Made by a program: the position numbers and the translations under genes | Assembly: GCF_000026105.1 (NCBI RefSeq) | Contig: NC_008027.1 | Location: 3,114,501 to 3,178,500, forward strand | Reading direction: 5' to 3' | From: Pseudomonas entomophila L48 | GTDB lineage: Bacteria; Pseudomonadota; Gammaproteobacteria; Pseudomonadales; Pseudomonadaceae | DNA: 64,000 nt | Notes under the pieces: model-generated | Databases searched by the model: none | What the model was told of the DNA's origin: nothing | The model's input: the letters and a program-made list of their open reading frames with translations, nothing else | In this document: piece after piece, positions 34,626-42,856 of the stretch | Numbering within the stretch: the stretch's first letter is position 1 | Layout of the letters: each line of letters opens with the position of its first letter

Positions 34626-34645
34626 TCAGCCACAGGAACCCCGCC

Positions 34646-35545
34646 ATGTCATTGCCAGAAAAAGTCCGCCTGGTCGAAGTCGGCCCGCGCGACGGCCTGC
34701 AGAACGAAGCCCAGCCCATCAGCGTCGCCGACAAGGTGCGGCTGGTGGACGACCTTACCGATGCAGGGCTCGGCTACATAGAAGTGGGCAGCTTCGTTTC
34801 GCCCAAGTGGGTGCCGCAGATGGCCGGCTCCGCCGAGGTGTTCGCCGGTATCCGGCAACGTCCAGGTGTAACCTATGCGGCGCTGGCGCCCAACCTGCGC
34901 GGTTTCGAGGATGCGTTGGCGGCCGGCGTGAAGGAAGTGGCGGTGTTCGCCGCCGCCTCCGAGGCGTTCTCCCAGCGCAATATCAACTGTTCGATCAGTG
35001 AGAGCCTCAAGCGCTTCGAGCCGATCATGGAGGCCGCAGGCAACCACGGTGTACGGGTGCGCGGCTATGTGTCCTGCGTGCTCGGCTGCCCTTATGAAGG
35101 TGCGGTCAAGGCCGAGCAGGTCGCCCCGGTCGCTCGCGCCTTGCACGACATGGGCTGCTACGAAGTGTCGCTCGGCGACACCATCGGCACCGGCACCGCC
35201 GGCGCTGCCCGCCGCCTGTTCGAGGTGGTCGCGGCCCAGGTGCCCCGTGGGCAACTGGCCGGGCACTTCCACGACACCTACGGCCAGGCCCTGGCCAATG
35301 TCTATGCCGGCCTACTCGAAGGGATCGCGGTGTTCGACAGCTCTGTGGCCGGCCTGGGCGGCTGCCCTTATGCCAAGGGTGCCACCGGTAACGTGGCCAC
35401 CGAGGATGTGGTGTACCTGATGCAAGGCTTGGGTATCGACACTGGCATCGACCTCGACCGCCTGATCGGTGCGGGGTTGCGAATCAGTGAAGTGCTCGGC
35501 CGTGCCACCGGTTCGCGGGTGGCGCGGGCGCGCGGCGCGCGCTGA
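34646..35545 (+). CDS. mvaB: Hydroxymethylglutaryl-CoA lyase
   Basis: A 299-residue cytosolic enzyme that splits HMG-CoA into acetoacetate and acetyl-CoA, ending leucine degradation. The HMGL-like TIM barrel opens VRLVEVGPRDGLQNE; the metal site includes the HFHDTYGQAL histidines; the signature GCPYAKGATGNVATEDVVYL carries the catalytic Cys. ATG at 34646 has AGGAA 8 bases upstream; the frame is open further because it overlaps liuR in another register. It is co-transcribed with liuR and also called liuE. Confidence 0.93.
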   Translation: MSLPEKVRLVEVGPRDGLQNEAQPISVADKVRLVDDLTDAGLGYIEVGSFVSPKWVPQMAGSAEVFAGIRQRPGVTYAALAPNLRGFEDALAAGVKEVAVFAAASEAFSQRNINCSISESLKRFEPIMEAAGNHGVRVRGYVSCVLGCPYEGAVKAEQVAPVARALHDMGCYEVSLGDTIGTGTAGAARRLFEVVAAQVPRGQLAGHFHDTYGQALANVYAGLLEGIAVFDSSVAGLGGCPYAKGATGNVATEDVVYLMQGLGIDTGIDLDRLIGAGLRISEVLGRATGSRVARARGAR

Positions 35546-35577
35546 GTCACACGGATGTCACGCAACTGTGGGTGGAG

Positions 35578-35618
35578 TGTTACCGCCCACAGATCGCATA
35601 GGGAAAATTCGGGTAACA
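35578..35618 (+). promoter_or_regulatory. CbrB-type upstream activating sites
   Basis: TGTTACC (35578-35584) and the inverse GGTAACA (35612-35618) lie 85-125 bases upstream of the crcY sigma-54 promoter. This word pair matches the sites bound by CbrB in front of crcZ and crcY. Confidence 0.6.
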
Positions 35619-35700
35619 GGGAAACAATTCGACAGAATTTCACTGGCTCGAATTTTCAGCAATTCTATCAAGTCATTGATTTTAAAGGATTTTAAAAAGT

Positions 35701-35715
35701 TGGCACGGCACCTGC
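35701..35715 (+). promoter_or_regulatory. Sigma-54 promoter of crcY
   Basis: TGGCACG-N4-CTGC, with GG and GC ten bases apart, predicts transcription from about 35727, directly before the first A-rich motif. Confidence 0.75.
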
Positions 35716-35726
35716 TTTATCTCTGG

Positions 35727-36082
35727 CATAACAAGAACAAAAAACGCGACACCCAATAAGAACAATAGAGAACGGCTCTGACATAACAAGAACAACACGG
35801 CAGAGGCGTAGCAAGCAGATTTTTTTGGAGTCGACGTGCTTTTCAGGGGTTCGCCCCGCAACCTGACACAGAACAATAAAACTACCTGCAAGGTAGCGGC
35901 AGTCACGGTTGGATCACGTTGGATGAACGCAGGTCAGCGCTCAAAAAAATACGTTTGCTCTTGGCCCCGGGTAGGGGCCCTGCGGTACCGAGGCAACGGC
36001 TGACAAAAACAACAACAGGCCCGTCTCCAATAATAATAAAAGAGCAGGCAACAACGCTTTGAGGGGAGCTTCGGCTCCCCTC
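35727..36082 (+). ncRNA. crcY: CrcY-type small RNA, antagonist of Hfq/Crc
   Basis: An approximately 355-base non-coding stretch, strikingly AT-rich for this genome, holds at least six A-rich motifs of the ANNAANAA kind that bind Hfq/Crc: near 35730, 35755, 35784, 35871, 36003 and 36028. It lies between mvaB and mgtC, where crcY lies in P. putida, and is preceded by a sigma-54 promoter and CbrB-like sites. The RNA would titrate Hfq/Crc and relieve carbon catabolite repression when good carbon sources run out. The 3' end is placed at the 9-bp UUCG hairpin 36061-36082, which lacks a U-run and overlaps the mgtC stop codon, so the exact end is uncertain. Confidence 0.88.
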
Positions 36083-36608
36083 AGTGCTTCCTGCCCTCGT
36101 CCTTCTCGTGCTCCCCCTCGCGTTCACCTTCCACCTTCTCCACCAGCACCGGCATGCTGCACAGCACCAGCAGCGCCAGTACCGTGCTGATCAATGCCGT
36201 TGCCTCGCGCCCCATGCCTGCGGCGGTGCCGATAGCGGCGGTCATCCAGAGCCCGGCGGCGGTGGTCAGGCCTTTCACATGACTGGTGTCCTGGCCATGC
36301 CCCTTGAGAATGGTGCCGGCCCCCAAGAACCCGATACCGGCAACGATGCCCTGGATGATCCGGCTCAGCGCTTGCTCGTCCGCGCCAGCCATGCCCGGGG
36401 CAAGCACGAACAGCGCCGCCCCCATGCACACCAGCATGTGCGTGCGCACACCGGCCGCCTTGCCCTTGCTCTCGCGCTCGAAGCCCAGTACGGCACCCAG
36501 CAATGCCGCCATCAGCAGGCGCAGGAGCACCTGTGTCACTTCGTGCTCATCGGTGATATCGGCGAATTCGGCTTGCAGCGTCGTCCAGATGGCTTCCCAG
36601 GTCTGCAT
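36081..36608 (-). CDS. MgtC/SapB-family membrane protein
   Basis: A 175-residue inner-membrane protein. About four to five helices include the family hallmark RLLMAALLGAVLGFERESKG followed by GVRTHMLVCMGAALF and IIQGIVAGIGFLGAGTILK. The C-terminus is short and highly charged (EKVEGEREGEHEKDEGRKH), without the soluble domain of true MgtC virulence factors. The family role is unsettled (Mg2+ stress, ATP synthase interaction). The start at 36608 has GGAGG 9 bases upstream; a longer frame exists but runs through a REP pair. It converges on crcY and shares its terminal hairpin. Confidence 0.85.
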   Translation of the reverse strand: MQTWEAIWTTLQAEFADITDEHEVTQVLLRLLMAALLGAVLGFERESKGKAAGVRTHMLVCMGAALFVLAPGMAGADEQALSRIIQGIVAGIGFLGAGTILKGHGQDTSHVKGLTTAAGLWMTAAIGTAAGMGREATALISTVLALLVLCSMPVLVEKVEGEREGEHEKDEGRKH

Positions 36609-36643
36609 GGTCACACCTCCCCCTCTTTGGCTTACCCAGCCCT

Positions 36644-36728
36644 TGTAGGAGCCGGCCTTGCCGGCGAAGCAGGCACCGCGGTGCCTGGCACCGGCCATCG
36701 GTGTTCGCCGGCAAGGCCGGCTCCTACA
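36644..36728. repeat. BIME: inverted REP pair upstream of mgtC
   Basis: TGTAGGAGCCGGCCTTGCCG and its inverse ending GCCGGCTCCTACA enclose the palindrome GGCACCGCGGTGCC. It lies in the 367-base divergent region between mgtC and ccoG, again a promoter-side location. Confidence 0.85.
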
Positions 36729-36858
36729 AGGGCCCATGTTGCTGTAGACCCCTGTCCATCCGCTGAGTGCACCGCAGTCCGTCCAGTGACCGGCGCAGGT
36801 GCGGTAGATAGCCGCAGGTACCTGCTGATAAACCCTCAAGGTTGTGTAATTCGAGGGG

Positions 36859-36887
36859 TTGACGCTGCACGCCACGCATCTGATATG
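36859..36887 (+). promoter_or_regulatory. Candidate sigma-70 promoter of ccoG
   Basis: TTGACG (36859-36864), 17 bases, GATATG (36882-36887), about 90 bases before the ccoG ATG. I saw no ANR box (TTGAT-N4-ATCAA) nearby. Confidence 0.4.
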
Positions 36888-36975
36888 GTTTTTATCGTGA
36901 TACCTGAGTCTGTGCTGCAAACAGATCGGGCGCCATAGTGCCCAGGCCTGATCGAGGCCTGATGAGCGATGAACC

Positions 36976-38385
36976 ATGAGCGATAGAATCCCCTTCCGAG
37001 TCATCGAGATTGCCCCCGCCGCCGCCAACAAGAGCAAAAGCCAAGCGGACGGCAGCATTCACACCCGCAGCTTCACTGGCTTCTACCGCACCCTGCGGGT
37101 CGCCTTCGCGGGCCTGTTGTTCGCCCTGTTCTTCGGCACGGCGTGGTTGCAGTGGAATGGCCGCCAGGCCGTGCTCTGGGACCTGGCCGAAAGCAAGTTC
37201 CACATCTTCGGCGCGACCTTCTGGCCCCAGGACTTCATCCTGCTCTCCGCGCTGCTGATCATCTGCGCATTCGGCCTGTTCGCCATCACCGTATTCGCCG
37301 GCCGTGTCTGGTGCGGCTATAGCTGCCCACAGAGCACCTGGACCTGGCTGTTCATGTGGTGCGAAAAAGTCACCGAGGGTGACCGCAACCAGCGCATCAA
37401 GCTGGACGCCGCCCCCTGGGGCCTGAACAAATTGGCCCGGCGCGGTCTCAAGCACGGATTGTGGCTGGCCATTGGCGTGGCCACCGGGCTGACCTTCGTC
37501 GGTTACTTCACGCCGATCCGCCCACTGGCCCAGGAGCTGTTCACCTTCGAGCTCGGTGGCGTGGCGCTGTTCTGGGTGCTGTTCTTCACCGGCGCCACCT
37601 ACATCAACGCCGGCTGGCTGCGTGAGGCGGTGTGCATGCACATGTGCCCCTATGCCCGCTTCCAGAGCGTGATGTTCGACAAGGACACCCTGGCGGTGGC
37701 CTACGACCCGAGCCGCGGCGAATCCCGCGGGCCGCGCAAGAAAGGCAGCGACCCACGCAGCCAGGGCCTGGGCGACTGCATCGACTGCACCTTGTGCGTG
37801 CAAGTCTGCCCCACCGGCATCGACATTCGCGACGGCCTGCAGATGGCCTGCATCGGCTGCGCCGCCTGTATCGATGCTTGCGACGGGGTGATGGACAAGA
37901 TGGGTTACGCCCGTGGCCTGGTTGGCTACAAGTCCGAACACAACCTGCAGGGTGGCAAGACCCACTGGCTGCGCCCTCGCCTGCTGGGCTACGCCACCGC
38001 CCTGGTGGTGATGATCGGCGCGCTGGTGGTGGCCCTGCAGATGCGCCCGATGGTGTCGATGGATGTGATCAAGGACCGCGGCCTGTTCCGTGAGAATGCC
38101 CTGGGCCAGATCGAGAACATCTACTTGCTCAAGATCATCAACAAGACCCCGCAACCCCAGCACTATCGCCTACGCCTGGTGGATGCCGACGGCTTCGAAT
38201 TGCACGGACGCACCGAATTCACTATCGCGCCCGGCGAGATGAGCGAACTGCCGGTGTCGGTGGCGATGCTGGCCGACCGCCCAGCCAGCAGCTCCCAGGA
38301 GCTGGCCTTCGAAATCCAAGACAGCGATCAACCTGGCGTGCGCAGCGTCGCGACGAGCCGCTTCGTGGCGCCGATGAACCGTTGA
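36976..38385 (+). CDS. ccoG: Cytochrome c oxidase accessory protein CcoG (RdxA/FixG)
   Basis: A 469-residue inner-membrane iron-sulfur protein needed for assembly of cbb3-type oxidase, acting in copper handling. There are five predicted helices (first near 42-60, others near 85-110, 160-180, 195-215, 335-355). An NapH-like segment has WCGYSCPQ and CMHMCPYARF, two 4Fe-4S motifs follow (CIDCTLCVQVCPTGID and CIGCAACIDACDG), and an Ig-like periplasmic C-terminal domain spans about 370-469. It stands apart from cco structural genes here and is followed 50 bases later by a MocR-type gene on the same strand. Confidence 0.93.
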   Translation: MSDRIPFRVIEIAPAAANKSKSQADGSIHTRSFTGFYRTLRVAFAGLLFALFFGTAWLQWNGRQAVLWDLAESKFHIFGATFWPQDFILLSALLIICAFGLFAITVFAGRVWCGYSCPQSTWTWLFMWCEKVTEGDRNQRIKLDAAPWGLNKLARRGLKHGLWLAIGVATGLTFVGYFTPIRPLAQELFTFELGGVALFWVLFFTGATYINAGWLREAVCMHMCPYARFQSVMFDKDTLAVAYDPSRGESRGPRKKGSDPRSQGLGDCIDCTLCVQVCPTGIDIRDGLQMACIGCAACIDACDGVMDKMGYARGLVGYKSEHNLQGGKTHWLRPRLLGYATALVVMIGALVVALQMRPMVSMDVIKDRGLFRENALGQIENIYLLKIINKTPQPQHYRLRLVDADGFELHGRTEFTIAPGEMSELPVSVAMLADRPASSSQELAFEIQDSDQPGVRSVATSRFVAPMNR

Positions 38386-38435
38386 TCCCTTACACTGCCC
38401 CTCACCTTGCCTGCAGGTTGCGACAGATCATTACA

Positions 38436-39845
38436 ATGAAACGCTACGAACGATTCGCCGACGACATTGCCGAACTGATCCGCTCCGGGGTGCTCGGCCC
38501 CGGCCAGCGCGTGCCCTCGGTACGTTATGCCAGCCAGACCCACGGCGTCAGCCCGTCCACGGTGTTCCAGGCCTATTACCTGCTGGAGCGCCGTGGCCTG
38601 ATCCGCGCCCGGCCGCGCTCGGGCTACTTCGTCAATGCCCACGCCCCACGCCCATTCAACGAACCCCAGGCGCAGGCGCCGGCCAGCGAATCCACTGACG
38701 TGGATGTCAGCGGCCTGGTGTTCTCCATCCTCGATTCGATCAAGGATCCGCACACCGTTCCGTTCGGCTCGGCCTTCCCCAGCCCCACCCTGTTCCCCCT
38801 GCAACGCCTGTCGCGCTCGCTGGCCAGCGCCAGCCGGGCGATGGACCCGCGCATGGTGGTCACCGACCTGTCGCCGGGCAACCCGCAACTGCGTCGGCAA
38901 ATTGCCCTGCGCTACATGGTCGGCGGGCTGATGCTGCCGATGGAAGAACTGCTGATCACCAACGGTGCGCTGGAGGCGCTGAACCTGTGCCTGCAGGCGG
39001 TGACCCAGCCCGGCGACCTGGTGGCCATCGAGGCGCCGGCCTTCTATGCCTGCCTGCAGGTGCTCGAGCGCCTCAAGCTCAAGGCCGTGGAAATCCCGGT
39101 GCATCCGCGCGAAGGCATGGACCTTGGCGTGCTCGCCAAAACCCTGGAAAAGCACCCGGTCAAGGCCGTGTGGTGCATGACCAATTTCCAGAACCCGGTT
39201 GGCGCCAGCATGCCGGAGGCGAAGAAACAGCAACTGGTCGAGCTGCTGCGCCGCCATCAGGTGCCGCTGATCGAAGACGACGTCTACGCCGAGCTGTACT
39301 ACTCGCAGCAAGCACCGAAGCCGGCCAAGGCCTTCGATACCGAGGGGCTGGTGATGCACTGCGGCTCGTTCGCCAAGAGCCTGGCCCCGGGCTACCGCAT
39401 CGGCTGGGTCGCCGCCGGGCGCTTCGCGCAGAAGATCGAACGGCTCAAGCTGATGACCTCGCTCTGCGCCTCGATGCCGGCCCAGGCCGCCATCGCCGAC
39501 TACCTGCAGCACGGCGGCTATGACCGCCACCTGCGCAAGCTGCGTTATGCGCTGGAAGGCCAGCAGGCCAACATGCTCGCCGCCATCGCCCGCCACTTCC
39601 CGGCGCAGACCCGCGTCAGCCAGCCTTCCGGCGGCTATTTCCTGTGGCTCGAACTGCCCGAGCAGATGGATGCGCTGAAGCTGTTCCACATGGCCCTGGC
39701 CCAAGGCATCAGCATCGCGCCGGGGCCGATCTTCTCGCCGACCCGACGCTTCGGCAACTGCATCCGCCTGAACTACGGCAGCCCCTGGGGCGATGGCCCC
39801 GAACAGGCCATGGAGACCCTCGGGCGGATCGTGCGCTCGTTCTAG
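38436..39845 (+). CDS. MocR-type GntR regulator with aminotransferase domain
   Basis: A 469-residue protein. The N-terminal GntR winged helix (YERFADDIAELIRSGVLGPG, then SVRYASQTHGVSPSTVFQAY) is followed by a linker and a fold-type I aminotransferase domain (about 95-469). The PLP-binding Lys is in CGSFAKSLAPGYRIGW, and NFQNPVGASM and LIEDDVYAELYY supply further cofactor contacts. Such proteins sense PLP or amino compounds and control neighbouring or distant genes. ATG at 38436 is chosen because the HTH begins there; no good Shine-Dalgarno is visible. The target is not evident. Confidence 0.88.
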   Translation: MKRYERFADDIAELIRSGVLGPGQRVPSVRYASQTHGVSPSTVFQAYYLLERRGLIRARPRSGYFVNAHAPRPFNEPQAQAPASESTDVDVSGLVFSILDSIKDPHTVPFGSAFPSPTLFPLQRLSRSLASASRAMDPRMVVTDLSPGNPQLRRQIALRYMVGGLMLPMEELLITNGALEALNLCLQAVTQPGDLVAIEAPAFYACLQVLERLKLKAVEIPVHPREGMDLGVLAKTLEKHPVKAVWCMTNFQNPVGASMPEAKKQQLVELLRRHQVPLIEDDVYAELYYSQQAPKPAKAFDTEGLVMHCGSFAKSLAPGYRIGWVAAGRFAQKIERLKLMTSLCASMPAQAAIADYLQHGGYDRHLRKLRYALEGQQANMLAAIARHFPAQTRVSQPSGGYFLWLELPEQMDALKLFHMALAQGISIAPGPIFSPTRRFGNCIRLNYGSPWGDGPEQAMETLGRIVRSF

Positions 39846-39899
39846 CCGCCGACGGGCCGGCAGGCTACAGTGGGGCCTCGCCCTCCTGCGGACACTCGC

Positions 39900-41942
39900 A
39901 TGCCCGAACGTGAACTCCATGAGCTGCGCCAGCGCAATGCCGAGCTTGAGGCTCAGCTGGCGCAGCTGCAAGGTATCGATAACAGCCTGTACCGTTTCTT
40001 GTTCGACACCATGGACGAAGGTTTCTGCGTCATCGAGTTCTTCGATGGCCCCCATGGCCCGCTCAGCGACTACATCCACGTCATCGCCAACGCCGCCTAC
40101 GCCCGCCATGCCGGCATCCCCAATGTGGTCGGGCAGAAGCTGCGGGAGATGGTGCCCGACGAAGCCGACGACTGGGTGGCTCGCTACGGCGAGGTGCTAC
40201 GTACTGGCCAGCCGTTGCAGTTCGAACAGGAACTGGTAGCCACCGGGCGGGTACTGTCGGTCACCACCTTTCGCATCGAGCCCGCCGAAAGGAACCAGGT
40301 CGCCGTGCTGTTCAAGGATGTCACCGAAAAACGCCGCGCAGAGACCGCGCTGCAGCAGCTCAACGATCATCTCGAGCAACGCGTTGTCGCGGCGCTGGCT
40401 GAACGCCGCCTGTTCGCCGAACTGGTTGAACGAAGCGTGGCGCGTGTGCAGGTGCTGGACACTTCGCTGTGCTTCCTGGCCGTCAACGCGCGGGCGGTAA
40501 AGGACTTCGAGTTCCTGTTCGGTCGCAGTGTCAAGGCAGGTGACAGCCTGGTCGAATGCCTGTCCGGTTTTCCCGAGGAGTGCGAACGCTCGGTGACGCT
40601 CTGGCGGCGGGCACTGGCCGGAGAAAGCTTCATCGAAGTGATCCAGTACGGGAGAGGAGAACGACAGCGGCATTTCGAGCTGCGTTTCAACCCACTGCGT
40701 GATGCCAGCGACGCGATTGTCGGTGCTTACCTGTTCGTCTACGACATCAGCCGCCAGGTCAGCGAGCAGCAACGTCTGCTGGAGGCCGAGGATGCATTGC
40801 GTCAAGCGCAGAAGATGGAGGCTGTCGGCCAGCTTACCGGTGGTATCGCCCACGACTTCAACAACCTGCTTGGGGGCATCCTGGGCGCCCAGGAGCTGGT
40901 TCGCCAACGCCTGGAACAGGCACGTCTGGACGATATTCCGGCCTTGCTCGACACTGCAGGCGATTCCGCGCGACGGGCCGCGGCCCTGGTGCATCGATTG
41001 CTGGCGTTCTCCCGTCGCCAGACCCTGTTGCCACAGGCCACCTCGGTCGGTGCGCTGATCCTCGACATCGAGGAACTGATCCGCCGCAGCGTGGGCCCGG
41101 CCATCGCCGTCCATGTCGGTTGCGCCCCAGGCCTGTGGTCGACGTTCATCGATCCACCGCAACTGGAAAGCGCCCTGCTCAACCTGTGCATCAATGCCCG
41201 CGACGCCTTGCCCGATGGAGGGCGAATCGAGATCCGTTGTGAAAACCTGTCGCTCGACACAGAACGCGCCACTGCATTGGACCTCGCGGCAGGCGAGTAC
41301 CTGCAACTGAGCGTCGAAGACAACGGTCGCGGGATGCCAGCAGAGGTCGTCGAACGGGCCATCGACCCGTTCTTCACCACCAAGCCGCTCGGCCAGGGCA
41401 CGGGGCTTGGGCTGTCGATGGCCTTCGGTTTCGTGCGCCAGTCGGGTGGCCAGTTGCAGATCCAGTCGACGCCGGGAGCAGGCACGCGGATCGATCTCTA
41501 CCTGCCCCGCCACCCTGAAGCGCCCAAGGCACCGGAGGCCCGCCCGGTGGCCGAACGGCTGGCGCACCCTGGCCGGGCGCGGATCCTGCTGGTCGAGGAC
41601 CAGGCGGCGCTACGCCTGGTCATTGGCGAGGTACTCGATGAATTCGGGCATGACGTGGAAGGCGTCGAGCACGGCCCGGCCGCTCTGGCGCTATTGGCGC
41701 ACGGCTTCGTGCCGGACCTGCTGATCAGCGATATCGGCCTGCCGGGCGGCCTCAACGGGCGCCAGGTCGCCGAGGCCTGCAGAGCCCGGCATCCTGACCT
41801 GCCGGTGCTGTTCATCACCGGCTATGACGAGAGCGCGGCACTCAGCGACGGGCAGTTACCGGCGCGCACCGCTGTGCTGCGCAAACCGTTCGAGCTGCCA
41901 GCGATCGCCGACCTGGTCGCGCAGCTGCTGAGCGCCGGGTAA
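39900..41942 (+). CDS. Hybrid sensor histidine kinase (PAS-PAS-HisKA-HATPase-receiver)
   Basis: A 680-residue cytosolic protein with no membrane helix. A short coiled coil (1-25) leads to PAS 1 (about 28-140), a second PAS (about 180-290), and a dimerisation domain with phosphoacceptor H318 in GGIAHDFNNLLGG, the HWE/NtrB-like form common in soluble hybrid kinases. A HATPase domain (NARDALPDGG, EDNGRGMP, GLGLSMAFG) and a C-terminal receiver with D611 in LLISDIGLPGG follow. No separate output regulator is adjacent. The start at 39900 is chosen for the coiled coil; the frame is open 10 codons further up. Signal and target are unknown. Confidence 0.88.
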   Translation: MPERELHELRQRNAELEAQLAQLQGIDNSLYRFLFDTMDEGFCVIEFFDGPHGPLSDYIHVIANAAYARHAGIPNVVGQKLREMVPDEADDWVARYGEVLRTGQPLQFEQELVATGRVLSVTTFRIEPAERNQVAVLFKDVTEKRRAETALQQLNDHLEQRVVAALAERRLFAELVERSVARVQVLDTSLCFLAVNARAVKDFEFLFGRSVKAGDSLVECLSGFPEECERSVTLWRRALAGESFIEVIQYGRGERQRHFELRFNPLRDASDAIVGAYLFVYDISRQVSEQQRLLEAEDALRQAQKMEAVGQLTGGIAHDFNNLLGGILGAQELVRQRLEQARLDDIPALLDTAGDSARRAAALVHRLLAFSRRQTLLPQATSVGALILDIEELIRRSVGPAIAVHVGCAPGLWSTFIDPPQLESALLNLCINARDALPDGGRIEIRCENLSLDTERATALDLAAGEYLQLSVEDNGRGMPAEVVERAIDPFFTTKPLGQGTGLGLSMAFGFVRQSGGQLQIQSTPGAGTRIDLYLPRHPEAPKAPEARPVAERLAHPGRARILLVEDQAALRLVIGEVLDEFGHDVEGVEHGPAALALLAHGFVPDLLISDIGLPGGLNGRQVAEACRARHPDLPVLFITGYDESAALSDGQLPARTAVLRKPFELPAIADLVAQLLSAG

Positions 41943-41948
41943 CCGGCG

Positions 41949-42695
41949 TCAGCGCCCGCCACTCAGGTCGATGAAGGTGCCCGTCGAGTAGGACGCCTTG
42001 TCCGACAGCAGCCAGAGGATCGCCTCGGCCACTTCCTCGGGGCGCCCGCCGCGCCCCATGGGCAGGCCTGGCTCGAGCTTGGCGACGCGCTCGGGGTCAC
42101 CGCTCAAGGCGTGGAAGCCGGTATGGATATAGCCCGGCCGTACGCCATTGACGCGCACGCCCTCGCTCGCCACTTCCTTGGCCAGGCCAATGGTGAAGGT
42201 ATCCAGCGCCCCTTTGGAGGCGGCGTAGTCGACATACTCGTTGGGCGAGCCCAGGCGCGCGGCCATGGACGAGACGTTGACGATCGCCCCGCCCTGCCCG
42301 CCATGGCGCCGCGCCATGCGCAGCAGGGCGTGCTTGGCGCAGAGCATCGGGCCGACCACGTTGGTCTTCATGACCTTGAGCAGACGGAACTCCGACATCT
42401 CTTCCACCCGGCCCTGCTGGCCGATAGTGCCCGCATTGTTGACCAGCGCGGTGACCGGCCCCAGCTCATGGTCGACACGCTGGAACAACTGCACCACCTC
42501 GTCCTCGACGCTGGCGTCGGCGCGCACGGCAATGGCCGTGGCACCTAGCTCGCGAACCTGGGCCAGCACCGTTTCGGCGGCCTCGTCGTTGGCGTGGTAG
42601 TTGATGCAGATGCGATAACCCTGTTGCGCCGCCAGCAAGGCGGTGGCGGCGCCGATGCCCCGGCTGGCGCCGGTGATGACGATGACCTTGTCCAT
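41949..42695 (-). CDS. Short-chain dehydrogenase/reductase
   Basis: A 248-residue NAD(P)(H)-dependent oxidoreductase of the classical SDR type. TGASRGIGAATALLA is the cofactor loop, NNAGT follows, then the catalytic Ser in IVNVSSMAARLG and YxxxK in YVDYAASKGAL. The C-terminus STGTFIDLSGGR is usual. The start at 42695 gives the standard N-terminus; the upstream TTG at 42728 adds 11 residues without homology. It is convergent with the hybrid kinase, 6 bases apart. The substrate is unknown. Confidence 0.9.
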   Translation of the reverse strand: MDKVIVITGASRGIGAATALLAAQQGYRICINYHANDEAAETVLAQVRELGATAIAVRADASVEDEVVQLFQRVDHELGPVTALVNNAGTIGQQGRVEEMSEFRLLKVMKTNVVGPMLCAKHALLRMARRHGGQGGAIVNVSSMAARLGSPNEYVDYAASKGALDTFTIGLAKEVASEGVRVNGVRPGYIHTGFHALSGDPERVAKLEPGLPMGRGGRPEEVAEAILWLLSDKASYSTGTFIDLSGGR

Positions 42696-42772
42696 GGATA
42701 TGCCAAATTGCTCGGAAAAGACCTGCAAGATTAGGGGAAACCCACCGCCTTGATCAATGCCACGCCATCCCC

Positions 42773-42844
42773 TGTAGGAGCCAGCTTGCTGGCGAACCGC
42801 TTCAACACCGTGTGGCCTGGTTCGCCAGCAAGCTGGCTCCTACG
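42773..42844. repeat. BIME: inverted REP pair
   Basis: TGTAGGAGCCAGCTTGCTGG and its inverse ending GCTGGCTCCTAC, followed on the plus strand by a run of eight Ts. It lies upstream of the SDR gene and downstream of emrB. Confidence 0.85.
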
Positions 42845-42856
42845 GTTTTTTTTATG

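Noticed and set aside
36061..36082. The UUCG hairpin as a standard bidirectional Rho-independent terminator
   Set aside because: The stem is strong, but neither strand has a following U-run; it is kept only as the probable 3' boundary of crcY.
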